Positions 34,350-45,424 of a stretch of DNA of 64,000 nt are shown in pieces. The notes below the pieces were generated by a model. That model was given only the letters and a program-made list of their open reading frames with translations, did no database searches and was not told the origin of the DNA. Position numbers and translations under genes: made by a program. Numbering within the stretch: position 1 is the stretch's first letter; the number at the start of each line of letters is the position of its first letter. Source of the DNA: Elmis aenea (lineage: Eukaryota; Arthropoda; Insecta; Coleoptera; Elmidae); the NCBI GenBank assembly GCA_947652605.1, contig OX393583.1:13743222-13807221 (forward strand), given 5' to 3'.

Positions 34350-35105
34350 ATTTACACAAAAACTAACGAAAATGTAGCGATCGAAAAGTGCACTTCTTAA
34401 AATGAAAGTATCACTATAAATATAACGAATATAATGAATAACCGAAACAAATAACGTATGAAAATGCAATTTGTGCGAATATTGTTACAAAACATAAGCA
34501 AACTTTCAATACAAGCGATTGTTTTAAACGTGATCAAAAATATTAATGAAAAAAACAACAATGATTTTTACGATAATTTCTACATATCTTAATCGTTTTT
34601 AAAATAATTAACTAATTAACTTTGATTTCCCTTTCCTAATTAATAAGTTCTGCCACCGTTAAATCGATTATTCACAGTAATAAAATTTGTATTGGCCACA
34701 AGGTATGGGGGTAACGATAGAAAACATTATGGAATATATAATTACTACGAAATACGTGGGAGGAATCCGTTTGGCCATCTGTTACGAAGTAGGCCTTGAA
34801 AAGATAATGCATGTTTACGTACATATTCGCGTTTTTTTTTTTACTTACGTAAGTACTCGTCTTGCTTTACGACTACACTTAAACATAAAAATAGTTTTAT
34901 ACTTCCAGATAGGTAAAATTTAAATTAGGATACTCTACTCTATACCTACGTGCTTATGAAGGTTTAGAGGAAAAAAAGTATGACGTGAAACACTGAATAA
35001 ATCAAGTAAGCGTTGAAATAAATATTTGTAGGGCATATTTTAACTTGCTCAGAAAGTAATTAAAAAATTACGAAAAAGTAACAAATTCAATAAGGTGATG
35101 TGTGC
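34350..35105. other. Unassigned AT-rich sequence
   Basis: No transposon end, tandem repeat or recognisable protein was seen. Confidence 0.35.
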
Positions 35106-35902
35106 TATACAGGGTCAGGCATCACTTATGACACCCTCACTTATTTTGTCATTGGAAAGAATTATCTAAAAAAGTTTCAAATAAAAGTTGTTTGATACAG
35201 TATTTCCCAAAATATTGTCATGTCAAATTTTGATTTTCTTTTGTTTTTTTTTAGGAGTTATGGCGCCATATTTGTTTTTTTTTAATGGCACCATACAAAT
35301 TTTTTTATACGGTTAGAAAGACATTTTCTTTCTCTTTTCAACGCACTAAAACTTTTATACCCTTAGGTACATAACAAAATTTTTAAGAAAATCGCAAAAG
35401 AATAATTTGGTTTTATAAGCGTACGGTATTAATTATTTTACATTAGTAGGCTTTGAAAATGATACAAAATGGTAAAAGATTAAAAAAAAAGTTAATTAGG
35501 TTACAATGGTAAACACAAAACTACTGTAATACATTTATTACCGTTCTGTATCACTTTCAAAGCCTACTACTGTAAAATAATTAATACCGTACGCTTATAA
35601 AACCAAATTATTCTTTTGCGATTTTCTTAAAAATTTTGTTATGTAAGGGTATAAAAGTTTTAGTGCGTTGAAAAGAGAAAGAAAATGTCTTTCTAACCGT
35701 ATAAAAAAGTTTGTATGGTGACATTTAAAAAAAAACAAATATGGCGCCATAACTCCTAAAAAAACAAAAGAAAATCAAAATTTGACATGACAATATTTTG
35801 GGAAATACTGTATCAAACAACTTTTATTTGAAACTTTTTTTGATAATCCTTTCCAATAACAAAATAAGTGGGGGTGTCATAAGTGATGCCTCACCCTGTA
35901 TA
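35106..35902. mobile_element. Foldback element P, near-perfect 797-bp palindrome
   Basis: The ends are TATACAGGGTCAGGCATCAC and the near-inverse GTGATGCCTCACCCTGTATA. The arms match almost base for base to the centre near 35505, for example CGTACGGTATTAATTATTTT on the left and its inverse on the right. High arm identity suggests a fairly recent origin or gene conversion between the arms. No coding frame. Confidence 0.9.
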
Positions 35903-36253
35903 AACAAATGAACATCATATTAAATTGTTAAATGCACCTAAAAACAAGAAACTATAATGATACGGTTTTCGAAAATCTAGTCTAGTGATCTATGAATTTT
36001 GTTGTTCGATTTGTGAACCTTTTAAGACGCACTAGTTTGCTTACGGAGAACTTCCTTTACAGGAAAAAATTAAAGTTTTTTTTTTTTTTAAGAAAAACTT
36101 TTATTTGGGATGGCGTGCAGTGTTAATATTTTTTTTTAAAGCTGATATAAAAAAACAAAACGTATCCAAAAACAGCACGTTATGTGCACGGGGTATGATT
36201 GATTAATTATGAAGAACATAGCGATCTCGGTAACCGTTAGCGTTAGAGATAGA

Positions 36254-36433
36254 ATGATCAGGGCCGGCCATAGGGGGGGGGGGGGTGTGCACCGCACACG
36301 GCCCCGCGGATAGACCGACCGCGCTAGTCCGGCCTTGTCAGTTGTTTATAACCTGATTGCATTAAAATCCAATATGGCGCCTACAACAAATTTGACAAAC
36401 AGCGCTCATCGATAGGGGCTGCAGCCCTTTTAA
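36254..36433. other. hAT-like single end with a run of G
   Basis: CAGGGCCGGCCATA is followed by a 12-base G run and GTGTGCACCGCACACGGCCCC. This resembles a hAT terminus, but no inverse partner was found, so it may be truncated by the TTAA element that follows. An ATCTCGGTAACCGTTAG box lies upstream at 36224. Confidence 0.4.
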
Positions 36434-36945
36434 GCCGCGTACTGACCAAAAAGAGTTCGCGAACACGGTTCGCGCCTTCAGTTTGCGAACTCGCGTTCAT
36501 CCCAGGTTCGCAAACACCTTCACATCTAAACATTATTCTGCCATGATCATGCCCAATTTTCTTTTCATTTGATCTGGTAACTTTCTCATAGTCTCCGCAA
36601 TTTGCTGAATAGCATCCTTTTTTAAGCCTTTTTTTTATACATATATTACATTTTTCGGATCCCATAAAAGGGGATGTATACGGTATTGTTCAATCAAATT
36701 GATGACTTCGTCTTCTGACTAATCCATTTTAATGAACACTTATCTATAATAAACTCCAACCACAACCACAAACAACGTGTGCACTGTGCAGTCAGAAAGT
36801 GAGGTTATGTGAGGCACGAGTTCGCAAACAGCCCCTTTGATGTACCGCCTCAAGAGCGAACTCTAGCCGAACTGGCGAGCTGTTCACGAATTCCAAATAC
36901 ACACCGGGTTCGCGAACAGTTCGCGAACGCGGTGTGTACACGGCC
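36434..36945. mobile_element. TTAA element T, copy 1, TTCGCGAA-rich
   Basis: Ends GCCGCGTACTGACC and GTGTGTACACGGCC are flanked by TTAA (36430-36433 and 36946-36949), a piggyBac-type target. The ends carry repeated GTTCGCGAAC palindromes in a CpG-rich setting. No transposase is present, so it would be non-autonomous. It is inverted relative to copy 2 at 39267-39686. Confidence 0.8.
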
Positions 36946-37119
36946 TTAAACTTAAAAGAAATTATGCATATTCTTTAAAGTTTTTTAACTCAAAAACGTT
37001 ATCATGTCGTTTATTCTGCAGCTACAGTCGATAGTTTGCATTTTATAACAACGACTGTCCTGCAAAATTAAACCCGGGCTGCATTTTCCCCAGCCCCACA
37101 GTGCTATCATATTATTTAT

Positions 37120-37513
37120 TATACAGGGTGGTCCACATAGAAGGGCCACTATTAGGATCTCGTAAACGGTAAGAGCTACAAAGAAGTTAAATTTAGACAA
37201 ATTGTTCCATTTTCGGAGACCTATTCAATGATGCGTTAATGTTTTTAAAAATTTCTATGGCACGCTAGATAATCAACAAAAATCAAAATAGGCATTTTTT
37301 AAATCCTTAATAACTCGGTTATCCTTGATGGTACAAAAATATTTTTGGAGAAAAAGTTGTAGATTTTTTAACGCACTATAAAATGAAAACATTCATTTTT
37401 TTCAATATTGTTTAAATCTTAGATAAATTACAAACTTGCATTTTTTTAAATGGAAATCATAGTTGGCTATGACCTCATAAAAAAGCATTTTTTTCCCTCT
37501 TTTCAATGTTATA
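37120..37513 (+). repeat. Foldback family J, left arm only
   Basis: TATACAGGGTGGTCCACATA starts at 37120, with ATCTCGTAAACGGTAAGAG exactly 35 nt inside the TACAGGG. The arm follows the J element at 52812 as far as the AATCATAGTTGGCTATGACC stretch. A hAT remnant then interrupts it. Confidence 0.8.
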
Positions 37514-38437
37514 AGGTCCCGAAACAAGACGTATGTCCCGGATTATTTTTGTCCCCGATTTCTATAACTCTTCTAAAAAAAAAAAAAAGATTGATGTAAG
37601 TTGCAAGGTAAGGAATGAAACAGTACAGTCAATGTTGCCAGATTATGAAAATCTGTAACCGTAACGACTGGCAACATTGTAACAGTGTAAGCGCTCATTG
37701 GACAAGAATAATGAAGTAGGGAGTAGTTTGTGCATGTAGCAGCTACATTAGCACCACCGTTTAAAAAAACCGGTAAATAAAATAGTTTATGTGGTGCTAA
37801 TGTTGATAAAACGAGTTATTTTTAGATCGTGTGTTTACTTTACAATTTTATATATTTAAATTATAATAAAACACTTTTTTTAACCAGTAAAGTACTTGCA
37901 ATTTTAAATTATGTCTTCAAAGAAGCGAAAGGCTCATTACAAGCCGAATTTTTATTTCTTCGTGCAGTCAATAATGATAACACAGAGTCTTCTCTCACAT
38001 GAATGACATTTGGAGTGAAGAAAAATCACAATTCAAGGTGAAAACAGTACGAGCTATTATAGCAGTTAAAATTAACGTCAATTTATCGTGTGACATTTTT
38101 AGTGAAAAACTGTCAAAAAATTCCGTAGTATTGAAGAAAATTCATTCTTCAGAAAAGTATGCCACCAGCACTGCAGTTAATAAGTGATATGCAAAAATTT
38201 TGTTGATTTATATTTTACAAAGTATTTTTATTTGTCATGTTGGTATTATATTTTATATTTTTATTATAAATTTTATTTTGTTGTACATTTGCTGGAATGA
38301 AATGATATTTTTTGTTATTAATTATTTTTTTCACTGTTATTCGTGCTAGGGTATAATGCAAACGCGAAAACTCAGTCGACTATCTTTTTTTTTTGCTTGT
38401 GATGTCCCCGATTTTGTCGGGAAAAAAATGGTCACCT
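37514..38437 (+). mobile_element. hAT remnant inside foldback J
   Basis: It starts at TAAGGTCCCGAAACAAGACG and ends near TTTTGTCGGG...GGTCACCTTA. A TAAGGT-type inverse is visible only over the outer few bases. GTCCCCGATT occurs near both ends in direct orientation. It encloses a hAT C-terminal frame (37999-38187). No target duplication was established, so the boundaries are approximate. Confidence 0.5.
37999..38187 (+). pseudogene. Probable hAT transposase C-terminus
   Basis: The frame MNDIWSEEKSQFKVKTVRAI then IAVKINVNLSCDIF and LKKIHSSEKY fits the extreme C-terminal tail found in one group of hAT transposases (W-x-x-E-K-x-x-x-x-V-x-x-V-K-A-x-I-x-x-K-x-N...S-C). There is an in-frame stop just upstream and no core domain. 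The assignment rests on a short tail and is tentative. Confidence 0.5.
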
Positions 38438-38688
38438 TAACCAACACCCTATATATTATTTTAAAAGTATAACTAGTCAACAATCACTATGACATTATTG
38501 TCTAATAAATTACGAGAGTAAATTGCTCTGGTGTTGTTATGTTAATAAATATAAATATTTTTATAAAGGTCTGCATCTGTCAAAATTTTTAAAAAAACGT
38601 TAATAACTCAAAAACGGTTTATTTTAGACATAAACAACCTATAATATTTTTGAAAGAGAATTTAATTTTACATCCAAAAATCACAAAA

Positions 38689-38878
38689 TATACAGGGTGT
38701 TCCGTATAAAAAAACAATGCTTGGTATCAGAGCGCAAAAACAAAACACTGTATAGTTTAAAATAATTTTAGGTTATGTAGTAAATGATTACAAACAACTT
38801 TTATATTTAACTTTTTTAAATATTATTGCTAATAACAGAGCTATCGAATAATTCGTCTTGGCTGGGACACCCTGTATA
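38689..38878. mobile_element. Small foldback R, copy 1
   Basis: TATACAGGGTGTTCCGTATA at the left and GGGACACCCTGTATA at the right enclose GCGCAAAAACAAAACACTGT and a TATGTAGTAAATGA stretch, shared with R at 49114-49309 and with the split copy 55080-55215 plus 57651-57744. Confidence 0.75.
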
Positions 38879-39266
38879 TTAAGCATATTTTTGCTTTAAT
38901 TTGTACTAGCAATGTGATTTTTTAATCCCCGTCCATGGTGAAAATGTTGGTTACATTTGTCGCTGCAGTCCCTTTATTCCTTTATTTATTGCAAGTCCTC
39001 ACGAGCCGCCACTGCGAATGAAGTGTTCAATTGTTTCACAGTTAATCAAAAATACTGCATCAATACACCAATTTGATCATGAAAGAAAAAAATGCTAATA
39101 TAATTTGAGACACATGCAACTCTCGATAGGGGACCATTCGACTTGCGAAAATTCGCCATACCAAACGTTACAATTCACACAATTTTTTTTTAGAGCTTCA
39201 AAATTTTCGTCTGCGATTTTGACAGCATTTAATTTTGCCCGAAATACCTGAACAATGTTTACCTAA

Positions 39267-39686
39267 AGCCGCGTACACACCGGGTTCGCGAACTGTTCGC
39301 GAACTGTTCGCGAACCCGGTGTGTACCTGGAGTATGCAAACAGTTCGCGAACAGCTCGCCAGTTCGGACAGAGTTCGCTCTGGAGGCGGTACATCAAAGG
39401 GGCTGTTCGCGAACTCGTGTCTGACATAACCTCACTTACTGACTGCACACGTTATTTGTGGTTGGTTTTTTATCATCGACAAGTCCTAAGATTGATGACA
39501 TATTTATTTACAAAACGCAAACCCTTTACCAACTGTTTTGGAGCTGTTACGAACACAATCATGTTTTGATGTGGACGTGTTTGCGAACCTGTCATGGACG
39601 AGAGTTTGCAAACTGAGTGCGCGAACCGAGTTCCCGAACCGAGTTCGCGAACCGTGTTCGCGAACCCATTTTGGTCAGTACGGGGC
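39267..39686. mobile_element. TTAA element T, copy 2
   Basis: It begins AGCCGCGTACACACCGGGTT after CTAA and ends GTCAGTACGGGGC before TTAA (39687-39690). It contains at least eight TTCGCGAAC words and shares AGGCGGTACATCAAAGGGGC with copy 1 in inverse orientation. Several small frames are open here on both strands, but they encode only repeated V-R-E-L-F-A-N peptides from these words and are not genes. Confidence 0.8.
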
Positions 39687-39690
39687 TTAA

Positions 39691-39920
39691 GTGTGCGTTT
39701 TCATTACAAGCGTATTCGCGCGAATGAGCTTCGCGCGTACGCGTCCGTATTCGCGCGACTGAAACAAACCAATGCAAGCATATAAGAGCGGTTACACTAC
39801 AAGCGAGAATTCGCTCGAAACCACTCTCATATGCTTGCATTGATTTCTTTGATTCGCGCGTATACGGTCGCATACGCGCGAAGCTCATCGCGCGAATACG
39901 ACTGTACTGTAACCGCAGCC
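39691..39920. mobile_element. CpG-rich foldback U, back to back with T
   Basis: Inverse arms of about 100 bp (GCGTATTCGCGCGAATGAGC and AAGCTCATCGCGCGAATACG; ATGCAAGCATAT in both) share the TTAA/TAA border at 39687-39690 with element T. On the right, CTAAG follows GCAGC. It has no coding sequence. Confidence 0.75.
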
Positions 39921-40748
39921 TAAGTGTTCATCACATAACGAACAAAAAAGGCATGGCTAGCGACCTCGAAAATTGTATTAAATAGTCTACTACGTTAGGT
40001 ATAATTTATAATAAATCGGTTTAATATAAAAGTCTCGTTTTAATACTTACATAACATATCTCACACTAGAAATTGTGTATTAAAATTGGAGTTTTACCTG
40101 GAACAAAAAAAAATACATTAGCACTTGTGTAAAGACGTAAATTTATCGATATTTCCAAGCTATACTTTGGCTAAAAATTGCGAAAATTGTGACAGCATGT
40201 GTTACAATAACAGTTAGCGAAAATCTGTTATCGGTCTCTTGGAGTTTTTTTTTTTTTTTTTGAGGTTAACACGTCTGTGTTATTAGATTTTTTTGTACCA
40301 CTTACCATTTTGGCACAACAGACGATTTGAAAATTTACTTAGAAATGACGTTTAGTGTTTTTGATTGGCAAACATCACTTGTTTACGAAATCATGGCAAA
40401 CTTCGATAATAAAATTTTTACTAAATTAGCCATGTCTCGATAACTCAAGGCCTTAAAAAATTTTGGAAAATATTTTTAAATCAAGCATAAAAATATTTAT
40501 GGAAAACCTTCATAACATTTAGTCCTATTATAATAAACAAAGAAGTTATAGTAAATTTTCAAAAACGATGATATTTAATTTTTCGTCGGTAGTGCAAAAA
40601 TAGAAAGCGATATGAAAAATCAAATAACACCGAAGTGTTTATCTCAAAAAAATAACGCAAGAGAGCAATATAAGATTTTCGGTAACTATTATGATAACTA
40701 AGATACTCTGTAAAACATTCGAATTTGGTCCACCCCCTACGTAAATAT
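39921..40748. other. Unassigned AT-rich sequence
   Basis: No repeats with recognisable ends and no protein match. Confidence 0.35.
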
Positions 40749-40890
40749 TAGGTTTGTTCCAACAAGCAATTTAAGACCAACTCTTGCATGAATGCATGGA
40801 CTGTTTTAATTGCATGCGTGAACCATGTACTAAGAAATTTACTGCACAGTATTAGCCGTTGTTGGAACGCTTTTACGAGTGGCCCAACTG
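40749..40890. mobile_element. MITE H, copy 2
   Basis: AGGTTTGTTCCAACAAGCAA to GTTGTTGGAACGCTTTTACG. It matches 33236-33375. Here it lies upstream of the mariner copy, whereas copy 1 lies downstream of the other mariner. Confidence 0.7.
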
Positions 40891-40972
40891 TAAATGACAT
40901 TTGCGTCTATTGGTAAATTGGGGTTGTATAGAGAAGCAAATCCATCATTATGCCATCTTCAAAATAAATGTA

Positions 40973-41565
40973 CGAGGGCTATCCAGAAAGTACGTTCCGT
41001 TGCCACGTGTTGCCGCGCTGGCGCTACTGTGGCAATTTAGCGCATGCGCGCCTATTGCACTGACTCAGTAGGAAGGGATAGACATCATTTTGAGATCGCT
41101 TGTCAATGTGTGTGCTGCACGGTGAGACTTTATAATGTCGAAGCGAATAGCAAATTCCGCCACCTGTAAAATGCTATCTGTAATACGTTTTCTCAATGCC
41201 AGGAGTGTGAAACCTTGAACAATTCATAAAAAAATCAAAAGTGTACCGAGAAAATGCAATGAGAGATTCAATGGCACGGAGATGGGTACGACTGTTCCAT
41301 GAAAGACAAAAGAATGTGCATGATGAAGAACGAAGTGGCCGCCCATCTTTGGTGACCTATGATTTGGTGCATGGAGTTGAAAAGACGATTATGGAAAACC
41401 GTAGATTCACCATTACGAAATTGTCACTGCAATTTCCGCAAGTTTCCTGTTCTCTTTTGCATCAAATTGCTTCCTACAATCTGCAATATCAAAAACCGTG
41501 CTCTTGTTTGGTGCCGAAACTTCTGACGGAGCAACAGAAAGTTCAATGTCTGGCCTGACGTTAAA
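40973..41565 (+). mobile_element. mariner-like element, copy 2, 3' truncated
   Basis: It begins TACGAGGGCTATCCAGAAAG and follows copy 1 closely, ending abruptly at GGCCTGACGTTAAA, after which the two copies diverge. The 60 bp upstream is shared as well. The right terminal repeat is missing. Confidence 0.88.
41241..41558 (+). pseudogene. mariner transposase N-terminal region
   Basis: A 105-codon frame holds YRENAMRDSMARRWVRLF, DEERSGRPSLVTYDLV, NRRFTITKLSLQFPQVSCSL and, unlike copy 1, continues through YNLQYQKPCSCLVPKLLTE. This is the HTH region and linker of a mariner transposase. No catalytic domain follows. It retains a longer intact frame than copy 1 because the early stop of copy 1 (32358) is absent. 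Confidence 0.88.
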
Positions 41566-41818
41566 ATAATGTCAATGTACATACAAAGTGCACTAATTTT
41601 TAAAAATCGTTAAACTCAAGTGTTAATTTAAATTTTCAGTATTCTTTTTTTCAATAATTCTATGAAAATAATTTCATTACAGATTTTCTCATCAAAGAAT
41701 GTCACTTTTGGTCCAATTTAACTAACTTTGCCTCACTTAAAATAAGTCAGATATCGATGTTAAGGACATTGAATTGTAAACTTAAATTTTTAACACGAGT
41801 AGCAAAATATTCACTCCG

Positions 41819-42396
41819 TATACAGGGTGTGTATAAATTGGCGGAAGAGCTACACGTGACGATGTTCTTCGTAAAATTCTAAGTCGAAAATCTTGATACA
41901 AAAATGTTGTACCATGCTTCCTATGGCCTCAGGAACCATTTAAAGAAAAAAAAATATTGGCAACACTGCATAGGTACATTGATTTGCGTTTGGACATTTT
42001 TTTATCAGCAATTTTTACTTAGGTTTTTACAATTTTTGTTCGAACTGAAAGCCTTCAGTTCGTAAACATAGCTGCAAACTTTTGGGTATCGTAAAACACA
42101 AACTAGAAATAATTACGAGGAAAACAGAGATGACAGCTAATGACAATGTTGCCATATGTATTATTTTCATTCAAATCAGTGATTTACATATTTTCAACAC
42201 CAATTTTTGAAAGGAAGAACACAATATCTAGGAAAAAATACTATTCGAAATTTATTTTTATTCCAAATTGCAGCTTTTTCATTTGAAAGTATTAAATAAT
42301 AACGCTTATTAAAGGACTAAATGTCAAAACTTTGAGGATTTTACGAAGAACATCGCCACGTGTAGCGCTTCCGCAAATTTTTACACACCCTGTATA
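41819..42396. mobile_element. Foldback element O, copy 1
   Basis: TATACAGGGTGTGTATAAAT and the inverse TTTACACACCCTGTATA, with subterminal GGCGGAAGAGCTACACG and its inverse, enclose 578 bp. It matches O at 46940-47572 but lacks about 55 bp of the right arm. Confidence 0.88.
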
Positions 42397-42742
42397 ATAC
42401 AGCACATCCGTAATAAACTCTTAAATATTTTGCGTAGAATTGTGTTTACGTTCGTCTTTCAACGAAAATTTACGTTTTGCAAGTCGATTTCAATTCTATT
42501 GGAATTTAAAAATAGTCTAAATGTATGTCTGTGTCGCAAATATAGAACAAACACGTTTTAGTACAAGTCATTGATTCAGACCAAGTTAACACGAGAGCTT
42601 CCGAATCCTGTACTGTGAGCTTACTTCGTTCCACTTAGCCATGTGTTTGATGTATTTACGACTAAAGAAGCCATTTTTGTAAGAAAATTGGGAAATCGTT
42701 TGTTCTTTCACGAACATAAAAACAACTCAAAACGAAAACTAG
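42397..42742. other. Unassigned sequence
   Basis: No gene or repeat is recognised in this 350-bp stretch. Confidence 0.3.
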
Positions 42743-42831
42743 GCTTATGTCATTAAGAATATACATAAAACAAACTGTCATTCTGTTGTTTTGATGATAG
42801 TTTGACAGAAATAACCACGTTTAATTGTTCA

Positions 42832-43357
42832 TCTATATATATATAAAAGAGCTTGTTTGTGTGTTTGTTTGTTTGTTCGCTATACAATCCTAGGTCCGTT
42901 AACCGATCGGGACCAAATTTTGCACAGTTACTATTTAGGACCTTGCAGATCTAACGCCAAACTTTAAGTACAAGCATATATTACCAATTAAAAAAAAAAA
43001 AAATATTACTTGGACGGGATTCGATCTTACGTCGGCAAATACCTGGTCATAACACGATACGGCGCGGTGTATTTCACAAGTAAAGATTGTTTTGTATACA
43101 ATTAGTAATAAATGTACATGAAGTATTATTTTTATTAGTACATTTATAATTGAAAGAAGACGAAAGAAAATAAATTTGAGTTATTATTCAATTTTTAAGC
43201 AATAAATAGTTATTTTTTAAGGAATTATAAGAAAATGAAAAGATGATTGATCAGAGTATGTCATTTGTGTATGATTTGGAATTATTGGGCTTATTCAAGT
43301 TAAAACAGTAATTAAAATTGTAATCGCCCGTGCAACGCCGGGTAAACCATCTCGTTG
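42832..43357 (+). mobile_element. Helitron-like non-autonomous element
   Basis: It starts TCTATATATATATAAAAGAG, then has a TTTGTTTGTTTGTTCGC stretch and GGACCAAATTTTGCACAGTT, as in many arthropod Helitron-like repeats. It ends near a GCCCGTGCAACGCCGGGT hairpin. The uninterrupted copy X (45004-45232) confirms that about 525 bp was inserted with no clear target duplication. The end does not match CTRR exactly, so the class is tentative. Confidence 0.55.
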
Positions 43358-43439
43358 TTTATATTTTTGTACCTTAAAAATACGAAATGGCTTGCGAATA
43401 TTACGAAAAGTATGATATGTTAAAATGTTTTATTCAAAG

Positions 43440-44618
43440 CAGGGTGGATAAAAATCATGATTTTTTTTTAAAAATCGATTTATTTGATTTAAATCAGATT
43501 TTTTTGATTTAAATCAAATGTACCATATAATCGAATTTTGTGACATATTCACATGCTATTTCTGTTTTGTGCTAATATATTGAATAACCAATACATTTAT
43601 ATAATTCAGTGGTGAATTTTTGTCAAAATGAAAAATTAAATATAATGATAAAAAATTTGAAAAAATCGGAGCTAAATGGTGATGTTTAATTAATTATATA
43701 GGGTGAGTCATTAGTGCGGGATCGGTCGATTGTGGCTAAACGGCTTGAAATATAAAGTTGATTCAAACGCCATTTTATACAGTTTTTTCTTCACGATAAA
43801 AATGGAACTAATAGCAACTTTTATATTTCAAATACAACACCCCATTTTTTATTTAATATTTTTGACTGCCTTAATTTTAGCTTTGCATCGATATAAAATA
43901 CTACAGGTTTTGGTTTTTATACGGCGTTGTCAAAAAAAAAATGATTTTCAAAATTTTTCAAGGTTTTAAGTCTTGATTTAAAAAATTATCCTATAGTTAT
44001 TTTGAAGTACAGAGTTGTAATTTGGTATGGACATGCAGAAAACATTGCTCTGTTCGCTCGATATAAAAAAATTTGAATCACGCATACAGGGGTAGGGGTG
44101 TTCATAAATAGGTGGCCACTTCCATGATTTTCAAAAGCTTGTACTCGATGTTTTCAAATGCAAACCCCTGTATTTTTTTATGTCATCGAATTCGTCTTTA
44201 AGAGAGCTTCATTTTTTGTTAAGTGTGTCCTATACCCAAAATTCATACTTTTCGAGATATTCAACATTTTTCTTCAAATCGTTATTGAAGCAAATAGAGT
44301 GCCGTGGAAATCTAAAAAACTGACTGTTTACTTCGCTAACGTCAAAAACTTGTCTTTTATTTTTTGAATTATTGCGTTTCCACAATGAATATTACTTTAC
44401 AAGAGCAAATTGATATGGTTTATTTACCATTTCGTGTATTTAATTACTAATAGTAATAAAATTTTGTTTCATTATAAATATTATATTGTACTCATATAAT
44501 CAGTGATTTAAATTAATGATTTAAAAAAAATCACTTGATTTAAATCGATGATTTTTTTTTTAAATCACTTGATTTAAATCGTGATTTAAATCAATTGATT
44601 TAAATCTGCTCAACCCTG
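43440..44618. mobile_element. hAT element with GATTTAAATC repeats, copy 1
   Basis: The ends are CAGGGTGGATAAAAATCATG and ...CTGCTCAACCCTG, flanked by a perfect 8-bp duplication ATTCAAAG (43432-43439 and 44619-44626). The unfilled paralogous site reads ACCCAAAGTAATAATAATT (about 45180). TGATTTAAATCA is repeated many times at both ends. Repeat E copy 2 occupies the middle. No transposase. Confidence 0.94.
43696..44440 (+). repeat. Repeat E, copy 2, with the unfilled Harbinger site
   Basis: TATATAGGGTGAGTCATTAG starts a match to 9065-11470. At 44191-44210 the sequence TTCGTCTTTAAGAGAGC is continuous with one TAA, whereas copy 1 has a Harbinger element there. It is nested inside the GATTTAAATC hAT. 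Confidence 0.88.
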
Positions 44619-44689
44619 ATTCAAAGTAATAATAATTCTGAAGCTGCAAGTGAAACATATTTTAATCGTTACTCATAATAAACACACAA

Positions 44690-45003
44690 AAACATTCTAA
44701 CATCGATTTTTCAACTTTTCGTTTTATGACTCTATCTCGCTTGTTTATGAAAATAAAGAAAAATAATTTTGATGTTCTACAGACACTTTTTTGATAAGAA
44801 TGCTGTGGCGAAGACAATTTTTCAACAAAAAAATCTAAATTCGAGTTAATAATAAAGTTGCATTTTTTTAAATGGCTGTGGTATCAGAGGAAAGAGAATT
44901 TTTCACCCATTCCAATGATATATATCATGTGGAGTCGATCTATTTATTTTCCTTACATTATCTCAAAAATAAGGTAATTTTTCGTTTTTTTTTTCTAGTA
45001 GTA
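44690..45003. repeat. Fragment related to the interior of element N
   Basis: TTTTTCAACTTTTCGTTTTATGAC and ATATATCATGTGGAGTCGAT with TTTTCCTTACATTAT match N near 26165-26190 and 27231-27275. No TACAGGGTG ends are present. Confidence 0.55.
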
Positions 45004-45232
45004 GGCTTGTCATTAAGAATAAAACTGGTTAAACAAACTATCATTCTGTTGTTTTAACGATAATCTGACGGAAACAATCACGTTTAATTGTTGATTGTTT
45101 TTATTTTTGTACCTTAAAAACAAAAACACGAAATGGCTTACGAATATTACGAAAAATATGATATGTAAGAATGTTTTACCCAAAGTAATAATAATTGTGA
45201 AACTGCAAATGAAACATATTTTAGTCCCGTTT
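45004..45232 (+). repeat. Duplicated segment X, copy 2, uninterrupted
   Basis: This is the continuous counterpart of the three pieces in 42743-44672. It serves as the pre-insertion reference for the Helitron-like element and the hAT. No protein is recognised. Confidence 0.85.
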
Positions 45233-45424
45233 TGGTATTAAAAAAGTTATGGTACGACTAGCTAACATCGTGTTATTTTAATTGAATGTTAACGATATAA
45301 TCGCCTCTGCTACATTCCTTCAATTCCAGTCTATTGCGTAAATAATTGACTAACTTCATTATAATAATTGTCTCTGAAAACGTACGCGACATTACCGATT
45401 TTACGCAAGTTTCTAATTTTCTAG

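Larger units (their letters stand above)
42743..44672 (+). repeat. Duplicated segment X, copy 1, interrupted twice
   Basis: Three pieces (42743-42831, 43358-43439, 44619-44672) together match the continuous sequence at 45004-45232: GTCATTAAGAAT, CATTCTGTTGTTTT, CACGTTTAATTGTT, TTTTTGTACCTTAAAAA, ACGAAATGGCTT, AATATTACGAAAA and AAAGTAATAATAATT. The interruptions are a Helitron-like element and a hAT. Confidence 0.85.

Noticed and set aside
36224..36240. Another TACAGGGTG element with the 35-nt box
   Set aside because: The box is present, but the terminus at the expected place reads CGGGGTATG and no partner end was found.
39235..39888. Several overlapping small frames with repeated V-R-E-L-F-A-N-type peptides
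   Set aside because: They are translations of repeated GTTCGCGAAC words in elements T and U.
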